Source: Streptomyces violascens (lineage in GTDB: Bacteria > Actinomycetota > Actinomycetes > Streptomycetales > Streptomycetaceae). From it: a stretch of 64,000 nt of DNA. The position numbers and the translations under genes were made by a program. The notes below the pieces were generated by a model, which was not told the origin of the DNA, ran no database searches, and was given only the letters and a program-made list of their open reading frames with translations. Where the stretch lies: assembly GCF_014649955.1 (NCBI RefSeq), contig NZ_BMUA01000001.1:620001-684000 (forward strand). Reading direction: 5' to 3'. Shown here in pieces: positions 35,681 through 44,880 of the stretch (within the stretch, counting starts at the first letter, position 1; each line of letters opens with the position of its first letter).

Positions 35681-36838
35681 ATGAGCGCATTGCGCAAGAT
35701 CCTCGACACATACGTCCACGACGGCACGGTGCCGGGTGCGGTGGGCCTGGTGGCCTGCGGTGACCGCGTGGAGTGCGCGGTGGCCGGCTCCCTCGACGCG
35801 GGCGGCGCTTCCCCGATGGCCAGGGACTCGATCTTCCGTATCGCCTCGATCGGCAAGCCGGTCACCGCCGCGGCCCTCATGATGCTGGTCGACGACGGGC
35901 GGATCGCGCTGGACGACCCGGTCGCCCGGTGGCTGCCGGAGCTGGCTTCGCCCATGGTCGTCCGTACGCCGTCCTCCCCGGTCGACGACGTCGTCCCCGC
36001 CGAGCGGGCGATCACGGTGGCCGATCTGCTGACCTTCCGCGCCGGCTACGGCTTTCCCTCCGATTTCTCGCTGCCCGCCGTCGCGCCTCTGTTCAGCGAG
36101 CTCCAACAGGCGCCTCCGCGCCCGCAGTCGGTGCCCGCGCCGGACGAGTGGCTCGCGCGGCTCGCCCGCATTCCGATGCTGCACCAGCCCGGCGAGGCGT
36201 GGCTGTACAACCTGTGCTCCGACCTCCAGGGCGTCCTGATCGCGAGGGTTTCCGGGCGCACGCTGCCCGAGTTCCTGGCCGAGCGCCTCTTCGGGCCGCT
36301 CGGCATGACCGACACCGGGTTCTCGGTGCCGGCCCGCGATCTGGACCGGTTCACCACCTGCTACCGGCCCCTTCCGCAGGGCGGTCTGGAACTCGTCGAC
36401 GCCCCCGACGGGCAGTGGAGCAGCCCGCCCGCGTTCCCTTCCGGCGCGGGCGGACTCGTCTCGACCGTCGACGACCTGCACGCCTTCGCCGGGCTGCTGC
36501 TCGGCGGCGGGACCGTTCAGGGGCGCCGGCTGCTCTCGCCCGAAGCCGTACGGCAGATGACCACCGACCATCTGACACCCGCCCAGCGCGCCGCCGGCAC
36601 GTTGTTCCTGCAGGGCCAGGGCTGGGGGTTCGGCGGCTCGGTCGACATCGAGACCATCGAGCCGTGGAACGTGCCGGGGCGCTACGGCTGGGTCGGCGGC
36701 ACCGGCACGACCGCCTACGTCGTTCCGTCCACCGGCACGGTCACCATCCTGCTGAGCCAGGTGGAGATGACCGGGCCGACCCCGGTCACCCTGATGCGTG
36801 ACTTCTGGCAGTACGCCGCCGATCATTACGCTGCGTAA
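35681..36838 (+). CDS. Beta-lactamase-fold serine hydrolase (class C/DD-peptidase family)
   Basis: The 385-residue protein has the beta-lactamase family motifs: S56-I-G-K59 (SxxK), a YNLCSD segment in the YxN position, LTFRAGYGF, and WVGGTGTTAY as the late third motif. No signal peptide is seen, so it is probably a cytoplasmic esterase or amidase rather than an antibiotic-resistance enzyme. The start ATG 35681 follows AGAAGG; earlier in-frame codons look non-coding. The substrate is unknown. Confidence 0.85.
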   Translation: MSALRKILDTYVHDGTVPGAVGLVACGDRVECAVAGSLDAGGASPMARDSIFRIASIGKPVTAAALMMLVDDGRIALDDPVARWLPELASPMVVRTPSSPVDDVVPAERAITVADLLTFRAGYGFPSDFSLPAVAPLFSELQQAPPRPQSVPAPDEWLARLARIPMLHQPGEAWLYNLCSDLQGVLIARVSGRTLPEFLAERLFGPLGMTDTGFSVPARDLDRFTTCYRPLPQGGLELVDAPDGQWSSPPAFPSGAGGLVSTVDDLHAFAGLLLGGGTVQGRRLLSPEAVRQMTTDHLTPAQRAAGTLFLQGQGWGFGGSVDIETIEPWNVPGRYGWVGGTGTTAYVVPSTGTVTILLSQVEMTGPTPVTLMRDFWQYAADHYAA

Positions 36839-36919
36839 TGGTTCGGGGTGCGCCTGGTGACGGTGCATGGCACGGTGAATGCGTTCGATCCCCACCCCCA
36901 CACTCAGGAGCGAATCTCC

Positions 36920-37093
36920 ATGGGCAAGGCCGAGAAGTTGCAGGACAAGGCGCGACAGGCCGCCGAGCAGGCCAAGGTGAAGGCATCCGAGGCCGGACAG
37001 CAGATCTCCGACCGCAGCAGCAGGCAGCGGACCGAGGACGAGCAGGAGCGGGCCGAGCAGGCGATGCGCGACGCCGGGATCGACCGCGGCTGA
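36920..37093 (+). CDS. CsbD-like small hydrophilic protein
   Basis: The 57-residue protein is highly charged and helical: MGKAEKLQDKARQAAEQAK, then EQERAEQAMRDAG. The composition and repeats resemble CsbD-type or other small stress-induced proteins. AGGAG lies nine bases before the ATG. An in-frame ATG at 36848 would add 24 residues without a ribosome site. A strong terminator follows directly. Confidence 0.72.
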   Translation: MGKAEKLQDKARQAAEQAKVKASEAGQQISDRSSRQRTEDEQERAEQAMRDAGIDRG

Positions 37094-37105
37094 CCCGGTC
37101 CCGCA

Positions 37106-37151
37106 CGGGAGCCGGGGCTTCACCCAGCGCGGGGTGAAGCCCCGGCTCCCG
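37106..37151. terminator. Perfect 20-bp bidirectional hairpin
   Basis: CGGGAGCCGGGGCTTCACCC (37106-37125) pairs perfectly with its complement at 37132-37151 over a 6-nt loop, between the convergent CsbD-like and PHP genes. Confidence 0.88.
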
Positions 37152-37290
37152 CATGTCCGCGCCCCGCATCGACGCCCTCGCATGCCTGCCCTCGCGTGAC
37201 GGCCGACCGGATTCCCGGGATGTCGGGGCGGTTGCGAAGACGCTCGTCCCGCGCGGAGTGCGCACGGGAGACGGGACGGGACCGGCCCGC

Positions 37291-38340
37291 TCAGGCCCGG
37301 TCGGCCACGCCTGCCGGGACCTCGCGGGTGCGGGTCCAGGTCAGCAGATCCTCCAGCGTCCAGGTCGTGATGACCCGCTCCGGCGGCACGCCGCATTGCT
37401 CGGCCCGCGCGCAGCCGTAGATCTGCCAGTCGAGCTGGCCCGGGGCGTGGGAGTCGGTGTCGATGGCGAACAGGACGCCCGCCTCGACGGCCCGGGTCAG
37501 AAGGCGGCGCGGCGGATCCAGCCGTTCCGGGCGGCTGTTGATCTCCACGGCGGTGCCGCCCTCGGCGCAGGCGGCGAACACCGCGTCCGCGTCGAACTCG
37601 GACTCGGGCCGCCCGCGCCCGGTGACCAGACGTCCGGTGCAGTGCCCCAGCACATCGGCCAGGGGGTTGCTGACGGCCGCGATCATGCGCCGGGTCATGG
37701 CGGCGGCGTCCATGCGGAGCTTGGAGTGGACGGAGACGACCACGACGTCGAGCTGGTCGAGCAGTTCGTCCTCCTGGTCGAGGGAGCCGTCGTCGAGGAT
37801 GTCGCACTCGATGCCGGTGAGGAGCCTGAACGGCGCCCAGCGCTCGTTGAGTTCGGCCACCACCTCCAGCTGATGGCGCAGCCGCTCGGCGGTCAGTCCG
37901 TTGGCGACGGTGAGCCGGGGCGAGTGGTCGGTGAGCACGGCCCATTCATGGCCGAGCTCCGCCGCGGTGCGGCCCATGTCCTCGATGGTGCTGCCGCCGT
38001 CCGACCAGTCGGAGTGCAGGTGGCAGTCGCCGCGCAGCGCGGCCCGCAGATCTTCGCCGCCCTCGGCGAGCGGCGCCGCGGCCTCCAGTTCCGATTCGAG
38101 GCGCTGAAGATAGCCCGGCACCCGGTCGGCGAGTGCCTCGCGCACCACCTGGGCGGTCTTCGGGCCGATGCCCTTGACCGACTCCAGGCTTCCGGCCACC
38201 GCCGCGCGCTCGGCGACCTCGTCCGGCGGCAGCTCCTTGACCGCCGCGGCGGCGGTACGGAAGGCCTGTACGCGGTAGGTGGCGCCCTGGCTGCGTTCGA
38301 GCAGGAAGGCGATCCGCCTCAGCGCCGACACGGGATCCAT
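37291..38340 (-). CDS. PHP-domain protein with HhH N-terminus (PolX-like C-terminal half)
   Basis: The 349-residue protein starts with a helix-hairpin-helix region (VKGIGPKTAQVV near residue 55) and continues as a PHP metallo-phosphoesterase: DCHLHSDWSDG, LTDHSP, GIECDIL, SVHSKL, LGHCTGR and DTDSHAP are the metal-binding motifs. This is like bacterial family X DNA polymerases without the polymerase palm, so nuclease or phosphatase action on DNA ends or nucleotides is likely. ATG 38340 has AGGAGG 5 bases upstream. Confidence 0.9.
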   Translation of the reverse strand: MDPVSALRRIAFLLERSQGATYRVQAFRTAAAAVKELPPDEVAERAAVAGSLESVKGIGPKTAQVVREALADRVPGYLQRLESELEAAAPLAEGGEDLRAALRGDCHLHSDWSDGGSTIEDMGRTAAELGHEWAVLTDHSPRLTVANGLTAERLRHQLEVVAELNERWAPFRLLTGIECDILDDGSLDQEDELLDQLDVVVVSVHSKLRMDAAAMTRRMIAAVSNPLADVLGHCTGRLVTGRGRPESEFDADAVFAACAEGGTAVEINSRPERLDPPRRLLTRAVEAGVLFAIDTDSHAPGQLDWQIYGCARAEQCGVPPERVITTWTLEDLLTWTRTREVPAGVADRA

Positions 38341-38512
38341 GGACACCTCCTGCGGGCGGGGCCTCGCGGCCACCCTCCCAGCTTCCCCCAGCCCTCGCGC
38401 GCTCGCAGGCTCTGGGCGCGGTCCGCTGCCGCCCGAACGTTTTGCGCCCGGTTGGCGCTCGTGTCGGCGCGGCTCCTGCCCGTGCCCGGGCCCTAGCCTC
38501 GCCAGCGTGCTT

Positions 38513-39481
38513 ATGAGAAGAAATGCGCACAGTGGCGGCCGGTTGAGGGCGGTGCTCGGCGTTGTCCGGGAGGCGGCTCTGATCACGGTTCTGACCTGCA
38601 CGTTGACGATCTGCCCGGCCCGGGACGACGAGGCAAGCACCGCCATCGCCTCCTCGGCCCGGCCTGCCGGGACCCCGGCCGGGCTGCCCGGCGCCCCAGT
38701 CGGCACCGGCGCCGACGGTGCGGGGTTCCACCCGGCCCGCCCGGCCCGCCCGGAACAGTCGGCGGCCTGTGCCGCGGAGCAGCTCCGCGCGGCCCCGCAC
38801 GACCTGCGGTCGGCCTGCTCGTACCCGGCCGTCGGGGTCTTCCTGTGGCCCGGTGGCCGGCACACCTGCACGGCCGCCGTCGTGGACAGCAGACACGGCG
38901 ATCTGCTGGTGACGGCGGCGCACTGCCTCCCGCTGGACGGGGCCACGTTCGCGCCCGGCTATCACGACGGGCTCACCCCGCAGGGCGAGTGGCCGGTCCT
39001 CGCCGCGCTGGCGGACCCACGGTTCACCGGGCCCCGCGAGGGTGCCGAGAACTGGCCGTACGACTGGGCCTTCGTGCGGGTGGCCCGGGTCGGCGGCAGA
39101 AGCGTCCAGGAGGCGGTCGGCTCCGGGTTCCGCGTGCCTGCGCACCCGGAGCGGCTCTCCCCCGACCTCGGCCGGGTCACCCTCATCGGCTATCCGCACG
39201 ACCGGCCGGGCCAGCACATCTGCACGGCGGACGCACGGCCCGCCTACAGCGACTTCCGGCAGGCCCGGTGTGCGGGCTTCTCGACCGGGGTGTCCGGCAG
39301 CCCGTGGGTGATCCCGGCGCCGCACGGCGGGAACACCGTGATCGGGGTGCTCGGCGGCGCCGAGCGGGGTGGCGGCTTCGAGGACGACGTCTCGTACACC
39401 GCCCGCTTCGACGCGGGGCTCGGCTCGCTGTTCGCGACGGCACAGGGGGTCGGGCCGCAGGATTCACCGCTCGTCACGTGA
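38513..39481 (+). CDS. Secreted trypsin-like serine protease
   Basis: The 322-residue protein has an N-terminal hydrophobic export segment (about residues 14-34), a Pro/Ala-rich linker and a chymotrypsin-fold domain with His in TAAHC, Asp in PYDWAFV and Ser in GVSGSPW. It is a paralogue of the protease at the left edge (shared YHDGLTP). ATG 38513 or GTG 38507 may be the start; neither has a strong ribosome site. It is divergent from the PHP gene. Confidence 0.87.
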   Translation: MRRNAHSGGRLRAVLGVVREAALITVLTCTLTICPARDDEASTAIASSARPAGTPAGLPGAPVGTGADGAGFHPARPARPEQSAACAAEQLRAAPHDLRSACSYPAVGVFLWPGGRHTCTAAVVDSRHGDLLVTAAHCLPLDGATFAPGYHDGLTPQGEWPVLAALADPRFTGPREGAENWPYDWAFVRVARVGGRSVQEAVGSGFRVPAHPERLSPDLGRVTLIGYPHDRPGQHICTADARPAYSDFRQARCAGFSTGVSGSPWVIPAPHGGNTVIGVLGGAERGGGFEDDVSYTARFDAGLGSLFATAQGVGPQDSPLVT

Positions 39482-39538
39482 CCGGCCGGCGGACACCCCT
39501 GACACATCGACAACCCCCTTGGCGGTCAGGCAAGTTGG

Positions 39539-39574
39539 CCGGGCCGCCCGTCGGGGGATCGACGGGCGGCCCGG
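39539..39574. terminator. 14-bp bidirectional hairpin
   Basis: CCGGGCCGCCCGTC (39539-39552) pairs perfectly with GACGGGCGGCCCGG (39561-39574) over an 8-nt loop, between the convergent protease and small secreted protein genes. Confidence 0.85.
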
Positions 39575-39595
39575 TGCTCTAGTGCGGTGCTGCGA

Positions 39596-39973
39596 TCAGC
39601 ACTCGCGCAGGCCGGGAGCCGGGTCCTGGCCGGTCTTCACGCTGACGGCCGGGACGTTGCCCCAGGCGCCGTTGTCGAGCTGCGTCCAGTACCAGATGTC
39701 GTTGCCGCCCTGGTGCGGGTCGCCGTGGCCCCAGCACACGAACCAGTTGAACCCGGTGTCCAGGGTGCCGCGGGTGGCCGAGCGGTAGGAGCGGTCGGCG
39801 TATCCCTTCGCGCCGACCGCGTTGCCGCAGTACAGGCGGCCGTCGGAGCGGACTCCGCACTCGGCGGCGGGCTTGGCGGGTGCGGCGACGGCAACGGGCA
39901 GCCCGGTCGCGGTGAGGCCCGCGGTCAGCGCGGTGGCGGAGAGGAACAGGGCGATCTTCTTGCGAACGTTCAC
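39596..39973 (-). CDS. Small secreted cysteine-containing protein
   Basis: The 125-residue protein has a clear signal peptide (NVRKKIALFLSATALTAGL, cleavage near AVAA, residue 31). The mature part has four cysteines (ECGVRSDGRLYCGN, WFVCWGHG, LREC-end) and is rich in aromatic and Gly residues, suggesting a small disulfide-stabilised extracellular domain. GTG start with AAGGAG at 6 bases. It lies 44 bp downstream of the NlpC/P60 gene in the same direction, so the two may be co-expressed wall-associated proteins. Confidence 0.78.
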   Translation of the reverse strand: MNVRKKIALFLSATALTAGLTATGLPVAVAAPAKPAAECGVRSDGRLYCGNAVGAKGYADRSYRSATRGTLDTGFNWFVCWGHGDPHQGGNDIWYWTQLDNGAWGNVPAVSVKTGQDPAPGLREC

Positions 39974-40017
39974 GGTGAACTCCTTGCGGGTGTGGTGTCT
40001 ATGGTGGGCCGGGCTGT

Positions 40018-40896
40018 TCAGGCGCAGGTGGGGACGCCGTCGAGCCAGGCGGATCCCCGGATGTAGATGTTGGTGATCCATGCCTTGTAGTCGGGCAGGT
40101 AGGACCAGGCGTCGTTGCGGTATCCCTCGGCCTCGACGAGCTGGGCGTGCTTCTGGCAGCCGACCTTCACGCGGGTCGGGCCGGCGAACTTGTTGACCCG
40201 GGCGCTCGTCGTGGACGGTTGGGCGTGGGTCCACACATCGGTGCCCCAGGTGGAGAAGGTGCCGTTCTGTCCCGGGCCCGCGCCGATGATGCGTACGGCG
40301 CCGTTGTAGTCGCCGCCGAGGCGTACGTCGCTGACCATCACATGGGTGCCGGACTGGCGGGCCTCGACCATCTTGCCCGCGCCGAGGTACACGGCGATGT
40401 GGTGGATGGAGTTGTCGCCGCCCCAGGCCATCAGGTCGCCGGGCAGCAGCGGCCCGGTGCCCTGGGCCGCGCCGAAGCGGGCGGTGGCGTGCGAGGAGTG
40501 GTACTGGCTGTTGGAGTTGCCGGCCAGGATGTCCTGCCCGGTCGCCTGGGCGTAGGCATAGCGGACCAGGCCCGAGCAGTCGAAGCCGAGCCGCTCCGGG
40601 TCGTGGTTGCTGGCCGGGTCCGTGGGGTCGACCTGCCCGTAGGTGGCACCGGGTTGCGGGCCGTGGCCGCCGCCCCACGTGTACCAGATGCCGAGCTGGG
40701 AGCAGGCCGCCCGGACCGCCGCCTCGGCGGTGGCGGAGGCGCCGGGGGCGAGCACGTCGCAGCCTCCGGCGGCCGCAGCCGATGGCCTCGACTGAGGTGT
40801 TGCTGCGGAGGGTTGGGCGGTCGCCACGATGGCGCAGGCGGCCACGATGCTCGCCGCGACGAGAGTCCGCCGCGCTCTGACCAGCGTATGGTGCAT
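40018..40896 (-). CDS. Secreted NlpC/P60 peptidoglycan peptidase
   Basis: The 292-residue protein has a signal peptide (cleavage near SAATPQ, about residue 33) and an NlpC/P60 domain that cleaves peptide stems of peptidoglycan. The catalytic Cys107 is in FDCSGLVRYAY and the His in HHIAVYLG; GDLMAWGG is also typical. A C-terminal 90-residue extension with one Cys near each end (VGCQKHAQ and VPTCA) may be a binding module. ATG is preceded by GGGGAA. Confidence 0.88.
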   Translation of the reverse strand: MHHTLVRARRTLVAASIVAACAIVATAQPSAATPQSRPSAAAAGGCDVLAPGASATAEAAVRAACSQLGIWYTWGGGHGPQPGATYGQVDPTDPASNHDPERLGFDCSGLVRYAYAQATGQDILAGNSNSQYHSSHATARFGAAQGTGPLLPGDLMAWGGDNSIHHIAVYLGAGKMVEARQSGTHVMVSDVRLGGDYNGAVRIIGAGPGQNGTFSTWGTDVWTHAQPSTTSARVNKFAGPTRVKVGCQKHAQLVEAEGYRNDAWSYLPDYKAWITNIYIRGSAWLDGVPTCA

Positions 40897-41115
40897 GTCC
40901 GATTCCCCGTTTCGTCGTACGTGCCGTACGTGTGGTGCGTGTCGTGCGTGTGCCGGGCCGGTGCCTGGCACGCGGCAGATGCTCCTGTGCGGAGCCGGAT
41001 CATCTGCCGCGGTGGTTCGAGACTGTGCCGTGCGCAGCGGCGCTGTCGAGGTGGCGGCCGTCTCCCGTGCCGACGGGAAACGGGAAACACCTGGGAAACA
41101 CCCTGGATCCGCCGG

Positions 41116-44100
41116 TCAGTCGGCGGACGGACAGAGGGGCCGGTAAGGCAGGTCGGGCAGCAGGTGGGACCAGCGTTCGGGGCCCGTGTCGCCCAGCAGA
41201 CGGCAGACCCCGGCCTGTTGGCGGGGCACGTCGGTGTTCCAGAGCCGGACGGTTCCGTCGTTGCTGCTGCTCGCCAGCGTGCCGGGCAGGCCGGGGTCGA
41301 AGGTGACGCCCCAGACGGCGCCGGTGTGTCCGCTGAGGGTGGCGGTCTGTTCGGCGCGGGCGGGGTCCCACAGGCGTACGGTCTGGTCGCTGCCGCTGCT
41401 CGCGAGGGTCTTGCCGTCGGGGCTGAACGCGACCGCGCGCACCGACCCGCTGTGCCCGGCGAGGGTGTCGGCCGTCGTGCCGTGGGCGACGTCCCACAGG
41501 CGTACGGTCCCGTCGTTGGCGCCGCTGGCCAGGGTGCGGCCGTCGGGAGCGAAGGCGACGGCGCGCACCGACCCCGTGTGGCCGCGAAGGACCGAACGCG
41601 GCCCGCGACCGGGATCGTTCACGTCCCACAGCCGGACGGTGAGGTCGTCGCTGCCGGTGGCCAGGGTGCGACCGTCGGGGCTGAACGCGACCGCGTTGAC
41701 GAAGTCCTCGTGGCCGTGCAGCGTGGCGTACGGCTTGCGGGTCGCGACGTCCCAGAGCGTGGCGGTGCGGTCGGCGCTCGCGGAGGCCAGCAGGCGGCCG
41801 TCGGGCGAGAAGGCGAGCGCGAACACCGAGCCGTCGTGACCGGTGAGGGTCGCCTCGGGGCGGCCGGTCGCCGTGTCCCAGAGTCTGACCGTGCGGTCGG
41901 CGCCCGCGGAGGCGACGAGGCGGCCGTCGGGCGAGAACGCCACGGCGAACACCGAGCCGTCGTGGCCGGTGAGAGTGGCGCGCAGCCGGTGGTGGGCGAC
42001 GTCCCAGATGCGGACGGTGCGGTCCGCCTCCGCCGAGGCCAGGATGCTGCCGTCGGGCGAGAACGCCGACTGCCACGCCTCGGTGAACGGCCGTGCGGTG
42101 AGCGCGGAGCGCCCCGGGTCCCACAGCACCACGGACTGGTCGAACCCGGCGGTGGCGAGGCGGTCGTCGGGCCCGGCGGCGACCGCGAGGACGTAGTCGG
42201 TGTGGCCGGACAGGGTGGCGACCACCCGGTGGTTCACGGCGTCCCACAGTTTGACGGTGCCGTCGCCGCCGGCGCTGATGACGGTGTCGCCGGTCCGCGT
42301 GAAGGCGACCGCGTTGACGTCGTCGCTGTGCCCGGTCAGGACGCTGCGCAGGGTTCCGTCGGGCAGGTTCCACAGCCGTACGGTGCGGTCGGCGCCGCCG
42401 GATGCCAGGGTGTGGCCGTCGGGGCTGAACGCCACGCCGAGCACTTGGTCGCTGTGACCGGTGAGGACCATCGGTGGCTGGCTGTCCGTCACATTCCAGA
42501 TCCGTACGGTGCGATCGGCGGACGCCGACGCCACGGCGTGGCCGTCGGGGGCGAAGGCGACGGCCATCACCCAGTCGGTGTGGCCGGTGAGGACGGCGCG
42601 TGCGGTGCCGTCGGGCACGTTCCACAGGCGTACGGTGCGGTCGGATCCGCCCGACACCAGGGTGTGGCCGTCGGAGCTGAACGCCACGGAGCGGACGGCT
42701 CCCTGGTGTCCTGGCAGCGTCGCGGTCATGCGGTGGGTGGCCGCGTCCCAGAGCCGGACGGTACCGTCCGCGCCGGCTGTCGCCAGGCGTGTGCCGTCGG
42801 CGGAGTAGGCGACCGAGGTGACCGCTCCGGCATGGCCGGTCAGGGTGGCGGTCACCTGGCGGCTCGCGGTGTTCCAGAGCCGTACGGTCGCGTCCGAGCT
42901 GGCTGTGGCGAGGGTCGTGCCGTCGGGGCTGAACGCGACCGAGTTGACCGGGCCCGAGTGGCCGCGCAGCCGCCCGTCGAAGGAGGTCGCCTGGGTGCTG
43001 AGCAGGGCTCCGCGTGCCTGCGGGGTGCGGTCGGTGCGGTAGGCGTCGGCGGCGAGCAGCATGGAGGCCTCCGGCTGCCCGGCGGCGAGCGCCCCGGACC
43101 GCACGGCCAGTGCCTGGGACTGGGCGGTGCGGCTCTGGTCCAGGGCCCGTTGACGCTGTTGGAAGGCGAGGGCGCCGGCCGTCACCGCGAGCGCGAGGAG
43201 CCCGGCGAGGGTGACGAGCAGGGCGCGGCGGATCCGGGTCTGGCGTCGGGCCGTGCGCTCTCCGCGCCCCTCCTCGGCTTCGCAGGCATCGATGAACTCC
43301 CGCTCCACCGGCCCGAGTTGGGCCCGGTCGGAGGCCTGCTGCGCCCGGTCGCGCACGGCGGCGAGGCGGGTGCCCCGGTAGAGCAGGCTCGGGTCGCGGC
43401 CGGCCCGTACCCACTGGGTCGCGGCGTCGGAGACCTCCTGGCGCATCACCAGGCCCGCCCGGTCGGCGTCGATCCAGCCGCGCAGCCGTGGCCAGGCGTG
43501 CAGGAGCGCCTCGTGGGTGATCTCCACCGTCTCGCTGCCCGCGGTGACGAGCCGGGCGCGCACGAACGCGTCGAGGGCGCGGGCGCCGGACTCGGGGTCG
43601 GCCAACTGCCGTAACAGCAGGGCTCGTTCGACGGGCTTGCGGGTCTGGGCGCTGTCGTCCGCCACATGTACGAGGCGGACGAGGAGCTGGCGGGCCGTCA
43701 GTTGTTCGGCGGGGTCGAGCCGGGCGTGCACCGACTCGGCGGTACGGGCGACCGCGCCGTGGATGCCACCGGTCGTCTCGTAGCCGGCCACGGTCAGGGT
43801 GCGGCTGGTGCGCTGCTGCCAGGTGACGAGCAGGGCGTGCGCGAGCAGCGGAAGGGAGCCGACGGACGCCGCCGAGTCGCTGCCCAGATCCCTCAACAGC
43901 AGTTCCACCAGGCCTGGTTCGAGGCTGAGCCCGGCGCGTTCGGCGGGTCCGGTGATGGCCTGGCGCAGTTGGGTGCCGGACATCGGGCCGAGCGCGAACA
44001 GGCCGTGGGTGAAGACCTCCACGAGGTGGGGGTGGTCCAGGCAGCGGCCGCAGAAGTCGGCGCGCAGGCCGATCACGACGGCGGCGCGGGCGGTGGTGCC

Positions 44101-44880
44101 GTCGAGGTCACGGGCGGTGGCGAGGGCGTGCAGGACGGCGACGAAGTCGCGGCGCTCGCGATCGTTCTCGCAGAGGGTGAAGGTCTCCTCGAACTGGTCG
44201 ACCACCAGGACCAGGCCGGGGCCGCGGCCGTGCGCGGCGGAGGCGTCGAGCAGGGTGCGCGGCCGCTCGGCGAGCGCCTCGGGGGTGATCTCGGCGCCCG
44301 CCGCGCCGAGCACCTCGGCCGCGCAGCGCAGAAGTTCCTTGAGGGGGTGGGCCGTTGGGGTGCACACCACGACCGGCCAGTCGTCGGAGCCGGGCACGGG
44401 CAGGGCGCCCCGGCGCAGCGCGGGCAGCAGTCCGGCCTGGAGGAGTGAGGACTTCCCGGCGCCCGAGGGGGCGACCACGGCGAGCGGTCCGCGGCCCATC
44501 CGTTCGGCGAGCCGCCCACTCAGTTCCGCGGTCGCGCTCTCGCGGCCGTAGAACCACTCGGCGTCCTGCGGCCCGTAGGCGGCGAGCCCCCGGTAGGGGC
44601 ACAGGGCCGTCTCGGCGGGGCCTGCGTGGGTGGTGCGCGGCGCGGGGACGGCCGCCGGTCTGGGCAGCAGACGCACGAGTTCGCCCTGTGCGCCGAGCGC
44701 GTCGTCGCAGCGGCGGGCGACGTCGAGGGTGGGCGGCTTGCTGCCGTTCTCGATCTTGCTGAGATATCCCTTGCTGTAGTGGATCGAGCGGGCGAGTCCG
44801 GTGAGGGACACCTTGCGCAGGCCTCGCAGGCGCCGCAGCTCCGCTGCGAATCCGTCGGCCGTTTCGTCGTCCGTTGGCAC
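41116..44880 (-). CDS. XRE-HTH / nSTAND NTPase / WD40 repeat protein
   Basis: The 1254-residue protein has an N-terminal XRE-type HTH (about residues 10-70, RSIHYSKGYLSKIENG), an nSTAND ATPase (PYRGLAAYGPQDAEWFYGRE, Walker A APSGAGKSS, Walker B VLVVDQFEE), a helical region, one strong hydrophobic segment (about 560-585, ALLVTLAGLLALAVTAGALAF) and 14 WD40 repeats, enough for two seven-bladed propellers. It is probably a ligand-gated switch in signalling, regulation or defence. Codon 423 is TTA (43614-43612), so translation should depend on the bldA tRNA. GTG 44880 has GGTAGGT upstream. A palindrome GACGAA-c-TTCGTC lies 44 bp before the start. Confidence 0.93.
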   Translation of the reverse strand: MPTDDETADGFAAELRRLRGLRKVSLTGLARSIHYSKGYLSKIENGSKPPTLDVARRCDDALGAQGELVRLLPRPAAVPAPRTTHAGPAETALCPYRGLAAYGPQDAEWFYGRESATAELSGRLAERMGRGPLAVVAPSGAGKSSLLQAGLLPALRRGALPVPGSDDWPVVVCTPTAHPLKELLRCAAEVLGAAGAEITPEALAERPRTLLDASAAHGRGPGLVLVVDQFEETFTLCENDRERRDFVAVLHALATARDLDGTTARAAVVIGLRADFCGRCLDHPHLVEVFTHGLFALGPMSGTQLRQAITGPAERAGLSLEPGLVELLLRDLGSDSAASVGSLPLLAHALLVTWQQRTSRTLTVAGYETTGGIHGAVARTAESVHARLDPAEQLTARQLLVRLVHVADDSAQTRKPVERALLLRQLADPESGARALDAFVRARLVTAGSETVEITHEALLHAWPRLRGWIDADRAGLVMRQEVSDAATQWVRAGRDPSLLYRGTRLAAVRDRAQQASDRAQLGPVEREFIDACEAEEGRGERTARRQTRIRRALLVTLAGLLALAVTAGALAFQQRQRALDQSRTAQSQALAVRSGALAAGQPEASMLLAADAYRTDRTPQARGALLSTQATSFDGRLRGHSGPVNSVAFSPDGTTLATASSDATVRLWNTASRQVTATLTGHAGAVTSVAYSADGTRLATAGADGTVRLWDAATHRMTATLPGHQGAVRSVAFSSDGHTLVSGGSDRTVRLWNVPDGTARAVLTGHTDWVMAVAFAPDGHAVASASADRTVRIWNVTDSQPPMVLTGHSDQVLGVAFSPDGHTLASGGADRTVRLWNLPDGTLRSVLTGHSDDVNAVAFTRTGDTVISAGGDGTVKLWDAVNHRVVATLSGHTDYVLAVAAGPDDRLATAGFDQSVVLWDPGRSALTARPFTEAWQSAFSPDGSILASAEADRTVRIWDVAHHRLRATLTGHDGSVFAVAFSPDGRLVASAGADRTVRLWDTATGRPEATLTGHDGSVFALAFSPDGRLLASASADRTATLWDVATRKPYATLHGHEDFVNAVAFSPDGRTLATGSDDLTVRLWDVNDPGRGPRSVLRGHTGSVRAVAFAPDGRTLASGANDGTVRLWDVAHGTTADTLAGHSGSVRAVAFSPDGKTLASSGSDQTVRLWDPARAEQTATLSGHTGAVWGVTFDPGLPGTLASSSNDGTVRLWNTDVPRQQAGVCRLLGDTGPERWSHLLPDLPYRPLCPSAD

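Noticed and set aside
40147..43614. Long plus-strand open frame opposite the WD40 gene
   Set aside because: It is a high-GC antisense shadow of regular WD40 repeats; its sequence is Gly/Val/Ala-rich with no domain or ribosome site.
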